Shown here piece by piece: positions 9,378-17,456 of a DNA stretch of 64,000 nucleotides. Under the pieces are notes generated by a model. That model did no database searches. It was not told the origin of the DNA and saw nothing but the letters and a program-made list of their open reading frames with translations. The stretch's first letter is position 1; the number at the start of each line of letters is the position of its first letter. The stretch comes from Iodobacter arcticus. Its GTDB lineage: Bacteria > Pseudomonadota > Gammaproteobacteria > Burkholderiales > Chitinibacteraceae. The position numbers and the translations under genes were made by a program. Location: positions 98,207 to 162,206 of the forward strand of contig NZ_JBHTBQ010000018.1 in assembly GCF_042664895.1 (NCBI RefSeq), written 5' to 3'.

Positions 9378-10215
9378 GGTCCGTTTACCCTATTGCTGTA
9401 CTGATACATCGTTGTATTTTTAAAAAAAGAACACTTGCTCGCTTTCGCACAGATGCATCATCTGCAATATGTATCTCTTGGTCCGCTTATTTATGCCTAC
9501 AGATACATCTTTGTATTTTATAAGAAAATAATATTTTGTCCGCTTTATTGGGCGGAACATCGCTGTAAACACAACATACATATCTTGTTGCTCTCATTAC
9601 AGTGCAAATGCATCATAAAGAGCGATATAAGCGAATGCGCCAGCGACAGTGGTGAGCTGCAAACTACGCGGGCACAAAGGCGGGGATTTTATCACAGCAC
9701 AGCGTCTTGATCCCCATACCTAGCGACCAGAAGGATAAGATCAATACTAAAACCACTTAGCCACCGGCAATAATTGCCTGTAATGCCCTCACCCCATCAA
9801 AAGCACTACCGCTATACTAGAGCGACTTTTTCACAGTTTATCTATACTCAAACCAAGCATTCGCACACCCCCCACTTATCAATCGGTAAGCGATGCAAGA
9901 TATGCCCTTCTTTTCTTGCTAACGCTGTAAAATAGCGGCCATTAACCAATGATCAGGCCGCGTATAAAATATTTCATCCACTATTTAATTGCTCCGGCAA
10001 AGCACGCGCAATTAAAGCAACAATCTAATTAGCATATCGACTGACTTGTGTATCGCAGATACAAAAACTCTAAATAAGCAGGACTACATTGGATTAGCAC
10101 TAGATCGCATGCCACATTTCTGCCAAGCAGGTGATGACTACGCAATGATGTAAATTTAACGCGAAAAACAGACCTAACTCTTTAACCCATACTGTGTGCC
10201 GAGGTAGAACAGCAG
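9378..10215. promoter_or_regulatory. Long divergent intergenic region with three GATACA-type palindromes
   Basis: 838 bp between the ABC-F gene (minus) and the unknown 505-residue gene (plus). Two near-identical sites ATACA-N4-TGTAT lie at 9404-9417 and 9503-9516. They are 99 bp apart inside a ~33-bp imperfect direct repeat. A third site TGTATC-gca-GATACA is at 10049-10063. A degenerate ACATCGCTGT is at 9557. These look like operators for a dimeric regulator. The rest shows no convincing gene; a 91-codon plus ORF at 9435-9710 has no family features. Confidence 0.45.
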
Positions 10216-11733
10216 ATGTTTGATATCAAAGGCCTTGTTAACTCTCTCTTTCAGCCAGCTAGCCAAGAGGGTGTTTTTAATCTGAAATCAGCCACAATAT
10301 TTATGGAAGAGCTACCCGAAAGCGATATTTTGCAAGCACAAATAGAAATTGTAAAAGCGCTGAAACAGCTCAATAGCAATCCCAAAATAAGTGCAACAGA
10401 GCGGTTTAAAACAATACCTTACCTTGAAGAAAAAGCGCAGCCATTACAAAGCCATCTGCTGGACATCTATCATGGCCGCCTGATTGAAGAAGGCACCACA
10501 TCTCATCAAGTGCTGCCCACTATCTTAAGCTTTTGGCATGAAATGGCAGCAGGCTATCTAAGCTGCATTAAACAGGGCAGCCAAAAAAAGTTCGTGCCCA
10601 CACAAAAAATTGAGCAATTTACATTGAGGGCAATGGAGCTCTACGCGATACAAGCACAATATGCCTATATGCGGCACTTAGAAATTGACCACCATATCTG
10701 GCGCAATCTCAACCGTCTTTATCAATTTGCAGAGCAGAGTAATTTTGCTGATAAGCCACAAATAGCGGCAGAAAATATCAGCATCTATCAGATCTACGTG
10801 CGAGCACTGATGTTGTCTTTGGCTAGCCCTGAAAAAATCCAATCGGCCCAGATTGAGCTCATCGCCATCTGGCTAAAAAAATGGATCAATGAGATTGTCT
10901 TAGAAAAAGAGCTCAAACCACACCAGCATTTATTTGCAATCAATCTCACTGGCACCAGCGCACCTAAGCGTATTCGCCGGGATATGGTTGGAGAAAACTG
11001 GCGCTATTGGACTGCTGATCCTGTTACTGCACAAATCCAAAAACTGATCACACAACTTAGCCAAGGTGAAACCACCTCGCTGCTTGGCGTGCCCGCAGAA
11101 TCATCAACTCCAGCTAATTTAGAGTTACTTCAAACACTGTGTAATTTGTGGTCTAAAGACACCATCACACCCGTGCGCAAACATGAAAGACAAAGTAATA
11201 ATAAATCCATCAGAGTAATTACTGGCCTCCCCAACATCCTTCCCTTTATGTCACAGCAAGGGAAAACAGCAGCAACAAGCGCAGATCATGTTAGCACTGA
11301 GAAATGGGAGCTTGGGGATGAGAGCGCCAGCGGCTTTGGCTTAAATTACCATAGTGATATCCAGCTTGAAACTGGAGAGCTGCTAGGGCTGGCAAACCTT
11401 AGCAACCACCCGTTTACGATTGGCATTGTGCGCCGCTTCAATCGAAGCCATAAAGGGTTTGTCAGCGTGGGCGTAGAAACACTGACACAAACCCCTTTAA
11501 TCGTCGAACTCACCCCCTTACTCGCCGAGCACAGCACCTCATGCATTTATGCGCCTGAAGGCCCAAGCAGCAACCCTGCACGGTTCCTTATTATCCCCAA
11601 TGATATTTACACTGAAAATAGAGAGTATAAATTTACAGCCCAGAATAAAAGCTATCGCATCCGCCTATCCCCTGCGCTAGAGCACACGCCCACCTTTGTC
11701 TTAGCCAAATTTACCGTCTTAGAAAAGCTATAA
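10216..11733 (+). CDS. Unrecognised conserved-looking cytoplasmic protein (505 residues)
   Basis: No signal peptide or membrane helix is evident. The N-terminal two thirds (about residues 1-300) is helix-rich, with MFDIKGLVNSLFQPASQEG at the start. The last ~150 residues look beta-rich and run through GELLGLANLSNHPFTIGIVRR to the end, LAKFTVLEKL. The layout of an all-helical N-part and a beta-barrel-like C-part recalls PilZ-type receptors of some Neisseriales, but I do not see the RxxxR...DxSxxG PilZ signature, so I make no functional claim. GAGGTAG lies about 9 bases before the ATG. It is a single gene, followed by tRNA-Ser. Confidence 0.75.
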   Translation: MFDIKGLVNSLFQPASQEGVFNLKSATIFMEELPESDILQAQIEIVKALKQLNSNPKISATERFKTIPYLEEKAQPLQSHLLDIYHGRLIEEGTTSHQVLPTILSFWHEMAAGYLSCIKQGSQKKFVPTQKIEQFTLRAMELYAIQAQYAYMRHLEIDHHIWRNLNRLYQFAEQSNFADKPQIAAENISIYQIYVRALMLSLASPEKIQSAQIELIAIWLKKWINEIVLEKELKPHQHLFAINLTGTSAPKRIRRDMVGENWRYWTADPVTAQIQKLITQLSQGETTSLLGVPAESSTPANLELLQTLCNLWSKDTITPVRKHERQSNNKSIRVITGLPNILPFMSQQGKTAATSADHVSTEKWELGDESASGFGLNYHSDIQLETGELLGLANLSNHPFTIGIVRRFNRSHKGFVSVGVETLTQTPLIVELTPLLAEHSTSCIYAPEGPSSNPARFLIIPNDIYTENREYKFTAQNKSYRIRLSPALEHTPTFVLAKFTVLEKL

Positions 11734-11774
11734 ACGCACAAAATAATACACAGGCAATTATTTTTACAATTTAG

Positions 11775-11804
11775 TTTACACTTTCTCAAAAGTTCCGCTA
11801 TAAT
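11775..11804 (+). promoter_or_regulatory. Sigma-70 promoter of tRNA-Ser
   Basis: TTTACA (11775-11780), an 18-bp spacer and TATAAT (11799-11804), about 36 bp upstream of the tRNA 5' end. Confidence 0.75.
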
Positions 11805-11839
11805 GCGTTCCTGTCTGTTTTGCAAAGAACAGAACAAAA

Positions 11840-11929
11840 GGAAGTGTGGCCGAGTGGTTTAAGGCAGCAGTCTTGAAAACTGCCGAGGATGCAAGTCCTC
11901 CGTGGGTTCGAATCCGACCGCTTCCGCCA
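11840..11929 (+). tRNA. tRNA-Ser(UGA)
   Basis: 90 nt including an encoded CCA. Acceptor GGAAGTG pairs with CGCTTCC. The anticodon loop is CTTGAAA with anticodon TGA. A long variable arm (GAGGAT...GTCCTC) is typical of class II tRNA-Ser. The T arm contains GGTTCGAATCC. Confidence 0.97.
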
Positions 11930-11940
11930 GGATTCAAAAT

Positions 11941-11968
11941 AAAGCCCCTGATGAAAATCAGGGGCTTT
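11941..11968 (+). terminator. Terminator after tRNA-Ser
   Basis: Perfect 12-bp stem AAAGCCCCTGAT / ATCAGGGGCTTT with a GAAA tetraloop, followed by ATTCGTTT. Confidence 0.8.
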
Positions 11969-12021
11969 ATTCGTTTATGCATCCCCAAATTTACCGCACG
12001 CAATAATGACAGCCAATAAAA

Positions 12022-12043
12022 AAACCCTGCCGAAGCAGGGTTT
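12022..12043 (-). terminator. Terminator of the first porin gene
   Basis: AAACCCTGC / GCAGGGTTT with a 4-base loop. On the minus strand it is followed by a T-rich run. Confidence 0.8.
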
Positions 12044-12070
12044 AACGCTAAGCCTGATAAAATCAGATGC

Positions 12071-13165
12071 TTAGAATGCTGTCCAAGTACCAACCAAGAT
12101 ACGAGTACTGTTGTCAGCATTAACTAGGCCATCAGTATTAACCCAGAATGGACCAGCCACTTGACCTTTCTTTTCCAGCTTGTTGTGACGAATTTGAACA
12201 AACGCGTCAGTTTGCTTGCTTAGGCTGTAATCATATTGGAATGAGATATTGTCAATCTTGTTGTCTTGACCTTTGCCGTTAAGCTTAGATTCAAATACAC
12301 GCTGCAGACCAAGAGACACACCTTGCTTACCGAATACATAACCTACGCGGGCCAATGCGAAATCTTGCTTGTGCTCATCAGCAGATTGACGCTTCCAAGC
12401 ACCAGACAAATTCAAGCCATTCGCAAAGTTATAGCGTGCGCCAGCAAAGGTAATTTTTTCTGAATAAGCAGAAGCAGCAACAGCGGCAACAGCAGGAGTA
12501 GCACCTACAGCAGGTACCGCAGCTTTAGCAGGTGTAGGTGCTTTCAACTGATTGCCATGACCGTTACCATGGCCACCCATAGTTGCATTTTGTGTAGCCG
12601 CATAACCTGCATCAGCAGAGAAACCACCGATAGTAAAGTGACCTACGATTTCACCGGCATGGCCATTTTTCTTAGCGCCACCCAGACCTAAATCATAACC
12701 AGCGTTAAAGCTGAAGCCACCGAAATTTGGTGAGGCATAAGTAATTGCATTCGCAAAACCTTGGATCGGAGGCTCAGCAAATAAACCACCCAGACCCTTC
12801 ACGCCATAAGGCCAATCTTGAGTCAAATACAGATTGGTAAACTGATTACCAAAACGTACTTCACCCAATTTAGCATCTGAATAACCAATCCAAGCTTCAC
12901 GGTTACCAAAGCTATCATAGCGCCAGTCTGTCGCAACTTTTTGCGCAAGGCGCCAGTTCAGTTTTGCGCCGTTATCCAGCTTGTCTGAGCCGTCAACATT
13001 TACAACAATAGCGATTTCTTCAAGAAGCTTGCCGCCGCCATCAACAGTGTTGTTTGTACGGTAAAACACGTCCATTTCAGCAGAGCCGTTGATAGACACA
13101 TCAGCAAAAGCTGGCGCGGAGCATGCTGCTGCAACAGCAGCAACGATCAGAGCACGTTTAAACAT
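12071..13165 (-). CDS. Outer-membrane porin (betaproteobacterial Gram-negative porin family)
   Basis: 364 residues. The signal peptide MFKRALIVAAVAAACSAPAFA is cleaved before DVSINGSAEMD. The rest shows alternating beta-strand patterns and the C-terminal assembly signal ending in VGTWTAF with terminal Phe. It forms general diffusion trimers in the outer membrane. Unlike its neighbour it carries a low-complexity insert (GHGNGHGNQ, then Ala/Pro-rich repeats of PAVGATPAVAAVAAS type) at about residues 195-235, probably in a surface loop. It is a tandem paralogue of the next gene, each with its own terminator. Confidence 0.93.
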   Translation of the reverse strand: MFKRALIVAAVAAACSAPAFADVSINGSAEMDVFYRTNNTVDGGGKLLEEIAIVVNVDGSDKLDNGAKLNWRLAQKVATDWRYDSFGNREAWIGYSDAKLGEVRFGNQFTNLYLTQDWPYGVKGLGGLFAEPPIQGFANAITYASPNFGGFSFNAGYDLGLGGAKKNGHAGEIVGHFTIGGFSADAGYAATQNATMGGHGNGHGNQLKAPTPAKAAVPAVGATPAVAAVAASAYSEKITFAGARYNFANGLNLSGAWKRQSADEHKQDFALARVGYVFGKQGVSLGLQRVFESKLNGKGQDNKIDNISFQYDYSLSKQTDAFVQIRHNKLEKKGQVAGPFWVNTDGLVNADNSTRILVGTWTAF

Positions 13166-13360
13166 TATTCATCTCTCTCTAAAAGGGAATATGGTTTTTT
13201 TAACTTCAGTACATCAAGGCGTATTCGCTTGTGTTACGAAACAAGAATACTCAATAGGTACAAACCCATGCAATATTGCGTCGCGTATCTGCAACATTGT
13301 GTGGTCCAAATGCAACACAACCCCCGAGAGAATGGCGTAAATGCTAGCGCGCACAAAAAA

Positions 13361-13390
13361 ACGCCACGATTTGCATCGTGGCGTTTTTTT
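13361..13390 (-). terminator. Terminator between the two porin genes
   Basis: ACGCCACGAT / ATCGTGGCGT with a TTGC loop (13361-13384), flanked by six or more A on the left and T on the right, so it can work in both directions. It lies downstream of the second (minus-strand) porin gene. Confidence 0.85.
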
Positions 13391-13453
13391 AGCTTTTAAA
13401 GTGCTAAGCCAACATAAAATGCCAGCTTTTCACTTTTATGGTCAGGTTCTAAA

Positions 13454-14548
13454 TTAGAACGCTGTCCATGTACCTACCATCAGACGTGTTGCGTTTTTCT
13501 TGTCTGAACCGATAGCAAAATCATCCAGCTGTGAACTAGCTGTCATTACACTAGCTTGGCCAGCAGTATCTAACATGTGATGACGAACTTGTGCAAAAGC
13601 AACTGTATTCTTAGACAGTGTGTAGTTGTACTGAGCGTTGATCACGTTCATGCCGTTATCAACTTTTGTGCCATTCACTTTGGCATCTTGCACACGTTGG
13701 TAACCAAGGTTGAAATTGTTTTTACCCATGGTGTAACCACCACGCAGCAAGAACTGATCAACAGTAACCTTATCTGCAGCTAGGTTAACTTGGTTTTCTT
13801 TCCATTCATTGCGCTTATAACCAGCAGCTAAATCAAATGCACCAACTTTATAGGCTGCATCAAGATTGTAAGTGCGAGCTTTGTTTGAATCCGAACCGGA
13901 AACAAAATTACCCGACGAACCCCATGTACCCTTACCAGCAAAAGTACCTGCTTCTGAAGACATGCTGCCTGAATTTTTAGCTTCAGACACACCAGCAGCA
14001 ACATTGAAACCGTAGCCAGTGTAGTTAGCTGTCAATTCCATAGCGCGAGCTGAGTTACGACCATTACCTAAATCGTATTGACCAGCAAAGCTAAAGCCGC
14101 TGAATTTAGGTGAGAAGTAGCTTACGCCGTTAGCGTATTGAATTTGTTGCGAACCAAAGTCAGCCCACAAGTTGCTTTGACCTGAAGATGCAAAACCATC
14201 TAATTCTAGGTATTGGTTAGAGAACTGGTTACCGAAGCGAACTTCACCGAACTTAGTTTCGTAACCGATCCAAGCTTCACGTTGACCAAAGCTGTCGTAA
14301 CGATCTGGAGTCGCTACTTTTTGAGCCAGACGCCATTTAAGTGTATCGCCGGAATCCAGCTTGTCAGTACCATCAACGTTTACGATGACTGCAATTTCTT
14401 CAGCAACTTTACCCTTACTATCTGTACCAACTTGGTTGGTCTGGTACATCAAGTTCATTTCAGCAGAACCGCTGATTGTTACATCGGCGAATGCAGGAGC
14501 TGCAAACATTGCGGATACGGCAGTAGCGATAAGAACGCGCTTAAACAT
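13454..14548 (-). CDS. Outer-membrane porin, paralogue
   Basis: 364 residues. Signal peptide MFKRVLIATAVSAMFAAPAFA is followed by DVTISGSAEMNLMYQTNQ. Beta-strand pattern throughout; the C-terminus RLMVGTWTAF ends in Phe. It shares the DGTDKLDSGDTLKWRLAQKV block and REAWIGYETKFGEVRFGNQF with the downstream porin, showing tandem duplication. The Ala/Pro insert of the other copy is absent; instead the region around residues 190-220 is Ser/Gly-rich. Upstream lies a 0.9-kb AT-rich leader region. Confidence 0.94.
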   Translation of the reverse strand: MFKRVLIATAVSAMFAAPAFADVTISGSAEMNLMYQTNQVGTDSKGKVAEEIAVIVNVDGTDKLDSGDTLKWRLAQKVATPDRYDSFGQREAWIGYETKFGEVRFGNQFSNQYLELDGFASSGQSNLWADFGSQQIQYANGVSYFSPKFSGFSFAGQYDLGNGRNSARAMELTANYTGYGFNVAAGVSEAKNSGSMSSEAGTFAGKGTWGSSGNFVSGSDSNKARTYNLDAAYKVGAFDLAAGYKRNEWKENQVNLAADKVTVDQFLLRGGYTMGKNNFNLGYQRVQDAKVNGTKVDNGMNVINAQYNYTLSKNTVAFAQVRHHMLDTAGQASVMTASSQLDDFAIGSDKKNATRLMVGTWTAF

Positions 14549-15394
14549 ACTGAGATTCCTTTATCAATTTTAGAGCCACGAATTCAATAATTGAATTCGG
14601 ATCCATAGGATTTGAAAGACCACTCAACCACTTATTTTTTAAAAGCCAACTCAGTAAAAAACTGAATCTACTTAATCAAAAATTGAGCGTGTTAAGTGCT
14701 CCGAAGTCCGTATATAACCACAGTGATAAATTTTGTTCTGCTGTAAAAATACCAAACCCGCATAAGTAAAAATACCAATCAAATATCAAAGCAACGTACA
14801 CTAAGTAATTCGACTTATATGTAAATAATCGAGCGCGAAAATACATAAATAAAAAACAAAAAAGTGGTAAATATTTACCTAAATTTACACAATAATTTAA
14901 CATACCAGAACAAAGAAAAAGAATATGTAATTCAACAAAACCACGCAATAAGTTAAGACAATACTTTTTATAAATATTCAAATTGCATTTTTTATACGTA
15001 TAAGTAAACCAAGATTGGACCTTTATAGCGCTACTTTTGCCATAGAAAATCACGACATAAAGCCATGCTTGTTGCACACCTGCAACATCATTTTCGGCAA
15101 AAAACGAGTAAATAAAATTGCACTTCCCTGTTTTTAGCGTGATCAAGGGCAGTCGCAAACAGGCGAAAATATTTTTAAAACATGATCCGCATAAAATCAG
15201 CTAAAAAGTGATTTACCAACAGCAAGTGCCATTAAAAGCCACTACACACCCTGCTTTCCCATAATTATTTATATGAACCAAACCCAGATCATCTTTGTAA
15301 ATACATAAATAGGGAAGCAAGCGCCAGAAAATGAAACCCCTCACTCGCAAAACACCACTACCGCGCTGCTAGCTAGCCGCTGCACCAGGCAAAA
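14549..15394. other. AT-rich intergenic region, no convincing gene
   Basis: About 0.85 kb between the porin and gap genes, visibly AT-rich. A 160-codon minus ORF (14676-15158) is rich in Phe/Tyr/Cys/Leu and looks like chance reading of AT-rich DNA. An inverted pair TGTTGC-N6-GCAACA is at 15070-15087. The region probably holds the porin promoter and its regulation, but no operator is assignable. Confidence 0.5.
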
Positions 15395-15424
15395 AAAATA
15401 CCCACATCGCTGCGGGTATTTTTC
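15395..15424 (-). terminator. Terminator of gap
   Basis: AAAATACCC and GGGTATTTTT flank a 10-base loop region (GCAGCGATGT on the minus strand). On the minus strand a T-run follows. Confidence 0.8.
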
Positions 15425-15439
15425 TGAGGCTGCAAACGC

Positions 15440-16456
15440 TTATTTAGCGTTCCACAATGCCTTAGTGGTATCGAGCATACGATTGGAGAAACCCCACTCG
15501 TTATCGTACCAAGACAGTACTTTCACCAAAGTACCACCGGAAACCTTAGTTTGCGATGCTTCATAGGTAGAAGACGCTGGATCATGATTAAAGTCAATTG
15601 ATACCAAAGGCAGGTCGTTGTAATTCAACACGCCTTTCATTGGGCCTTCGGACGCTTCTTTCATGATCTGATTGATTTCTTCAACCGTTGTCTCACGAGC
15701 CGCAGTGAAAGTCAGGTCAACCAAGGACACATTGATCGTTGGTACGCGAACAGCGAAACCATCCAGCTTGCCTTTCAGTTCTGGCAATACCAATGCAACC
15801 GCAGCCGCAGCGCCAGTTTTAGTTGGGATCATCGAATGCGTTGCTGAACGGGCCCGGCGTAGGTCTTCGTGATAAACGTCTGTCAGCACTTGATCATTGG
15901 TGTAGCTGTGGATCGTGGTCATCAAACCTGAAACAAGGCCAATTTTATCGTTCAAAGGCTTAACCAGCGGCGCAAGGCAGTTGGTTGTGCAAGATGCATT
16001 AGAAATAACGGTATCTGTTGATTTCAGTGTGTCGTGGTTTACGCCGAACACGATGGTTGCATCGACATCATTACCACCCGGAGCGGAGATAATGACTTTT
16101 TTCGCGCCCGCAGTAATGTGGGCCGAAGCTTTAGCCTTGCTTGCAAAGAAGCCAGTACATTCCATCACGACATCAACGCCGATTTCTGCCCATGGCAGAT
16201 CAGCCGGATTACGCTGAGCGCAAACGCGAATTTTGTCGCCGTTTACAATCATGAAATCGCCATCAACCGATACTTTGCCAGCAAATTTGCCGTGCACGGT
16301 ATCGTATTGAGTCAGGTGAGCATTGGTCTTAGCGTCGCCCAGATCGTTAATTGCCACGATTTGGAATTCATCAGTACGGCCAGACTCATACAAAGCGCGC
16401 AGTACATTGCGACCGATACGGCCATAGCCGTTAATTGCGATACGAATTGCTGCCAT
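15440..16456 (-). CDS. gap: Glyceraldehyde-3-phosphate dehydrogenase, type I
   Basis: 338 residues, usual length. Oxidises glyceraldehyde 3-phosphate with NAD and phosphate. The N-terminal Rossmann motif is INGYGRIGRNVLRALYESG. The catalytic motif is SNASCTTNCLAPL with Cys near residue 156. Also present are HSYTNDQ, RRARSATHSMIPT and the C-terminal WYDNEWGFSNRM. GAGGAG lies about 10 bases before the ATG. It lies downstream of edd-eda on the same strand, consistent with feeding the triose phosphate made by the Entner-Doudoroff aldolase, but has its own leader. Confidence 0.97.
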   Translation of the reverse strand: MAAIRIAINGYGRIGRNVLRALYESGRTDEFQIVAINDLGDAKTNAHLTQYDTVHGKFAGKVSVDGDFMIVNGDKIRVCAQRNPADLPWAEIGVDVVMECTGFFASKAKASAHITAGAKKVIISAPGGNDVDATIVFGVNHDTLKSTDTVISNASCTTNCLAPLVKPLNDKIGLVSGLMTTIHSYTNDQVLTDVYHEDLRRARSATHSMIPTKTGAAAAVALVLPELKGKLDGFAVRVPTINVSLVDLTFTAARETTVEEINQIMKEASEGPMKGVLNYNDLPLVSIDFNHDPASSTYEASQTKVSGGTLVKVLSWYDNEWGFSNRMLDTTKALWNAK

Positions 16457-16598
16457 TGCCTGGTGCTCCTCAGAGAGATCAGAAAAACGCGCCCACAGAA
16501 GGCCGCGTATAAGAAAATAGAGTACAGAGAATAACCAACTGTCGCCTTGCTGACGATATGGCTATTCCCTATAAATGCTGAAATATTGATGTAAATCT

Positions 16599-16676
16599 TA
16601 GGGTGGGCTTATTTTTGTGCCCACGCGAGTTGGGCTATGCCATGACGCGTGGGCACACAAAAACGTGCCCACCCTA
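16599..16676. repeat. Nested palindromic repeat (GGGTGGGC type)
   Basis: Outer arms TAGGGTGGGC and GCCCACCCTA enclose inner arms TGCCCACGCG and CGCGTGGGCA. It fills the gap between gap and eda and looks like a REP/BIME-type unit. Confidence 0.75.
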
Positions 16677-16682
16677 CATTTC

Positions 16683-17306
16683 TTACTTTCTAAATGCTGC
16701 AGCAGCACGAGCCAGAGCAGTAATCCCTGCCCAATCGCCCGCCGCAACCATTTCTTTTGGTGCAAGCCATGATCCGCCCACACACCCCACATTCGGCATA
16801 GCCAAGAGTTTAGGTGCAGATTCCGGGCTTACACCGCCCGTTGGGCAGAATAAGATTTGTGGCAATGGGCCGCCCATTGCTTTAAGCATGCCGATGCTAC
16901 CGGCTTGCTCCGCTGGGAATAATTTCAAGGCATCAAAACCTTCTTCCAGAGCCGCAATGGCTTCAGACGGCGTCATTACACCGGGTAGTAATTGGATATC
17001 GGCAGCGCGTGCCGCAGCAGCCAGCTTAGGCGTTAGGCCCGGCGTTACCGCAAATACCGCGCCTGCGGCTTTTGCCTCGGCAAATTGTTCTGGGCGAACT
17101 ACAGTGCCTACGCCAACAATGGCACCAGGTACATTATCAACAATAGCGCGTACTGCGGCCAAAGCGGCCTCGGTGCGTAAAGTCACTTCAAGCACGCAAA
17201 TACCGCCCTCAACCAAGGCTTTTGCCAATGGTACAGCGTGCTCTACTTTCTCGATTACCAAAACCGGCATCACCGGACAAGAGCGCATGATTTCGCGAAT
17301 TTGCAT
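16683..17306 (-). CDS. eda: KDPG aldolase (2-dehydro-3-deoxyphosphogluconate aldolase)
   Basis: 207 residues. Splits KDPG to pyruvate and glyceraldehyde 3-phosphate. Visible features are VMPVLVIEKVEHAVPLAKAL, EVTLRTEAALAA (active-site Glu/Arg), GVGTVVRPEQF, the Schiff-base Lys region GFDALKLFPAEQAG, and FCPTGGVSPE. The frame is open 39 codons upstream. ATG 17306 is preferred because it gives the family N-terminus MQIREIMRSCPVMPVL and has AGGAAG before it. Lies downstream of edd on the same strand. Confidence 0.96.
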   Translation of the reverse strand: MQIREIMRSCPVMPVLVIEKVEHAVPLAKALVEGGICVLEVTLRTEAALAAVRAIVDNVPGAIVGVGTVVRPEQFAEAKAAGAVFAVTPGLTPKLAAAARAADIQLLPGVMTPSEAIAALEEGFDALKLFPAEQAGSIGMLKAMGGPLPQILFCPTGGVSPESAPKLLAMPNVGCVGGSWLAPKEMVAAGDWAGITALARAAAAFRK

Positions 17307-17456
17307 GGGGTTGTTCTTCCTGTTCTGTAGATATTGGATATGTAGGATGGGTGGAGCAGAGTGATACCCATCGTTAATGGACATTCGATGAGTATCTCGC
17401 TGAGTGCGAATGCTTTTGCCCACTCAGCGGTGCTCCCCCATCAAAAAAACAAATAA

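Noticed and set aside
9435..9710. 91-codon plus-strand ORF in the long leader
   Set aside because: No ribosome site or family features, overlaps the operator-like repeats.
15070..15087. PhaR-type site TGTTGC-N6-GCAACA upstream of the porin
   Set aside because: Spacing is 6 instead of 3 between halves; may be chance in AT-rich DNA.
14676..15158. 160-codon minus-strand ORF
   Set aside because: Rich in Phe, Tyr, Cys and Leu from AT-rich DNA, no ribosome site, no domain; reads as chance.
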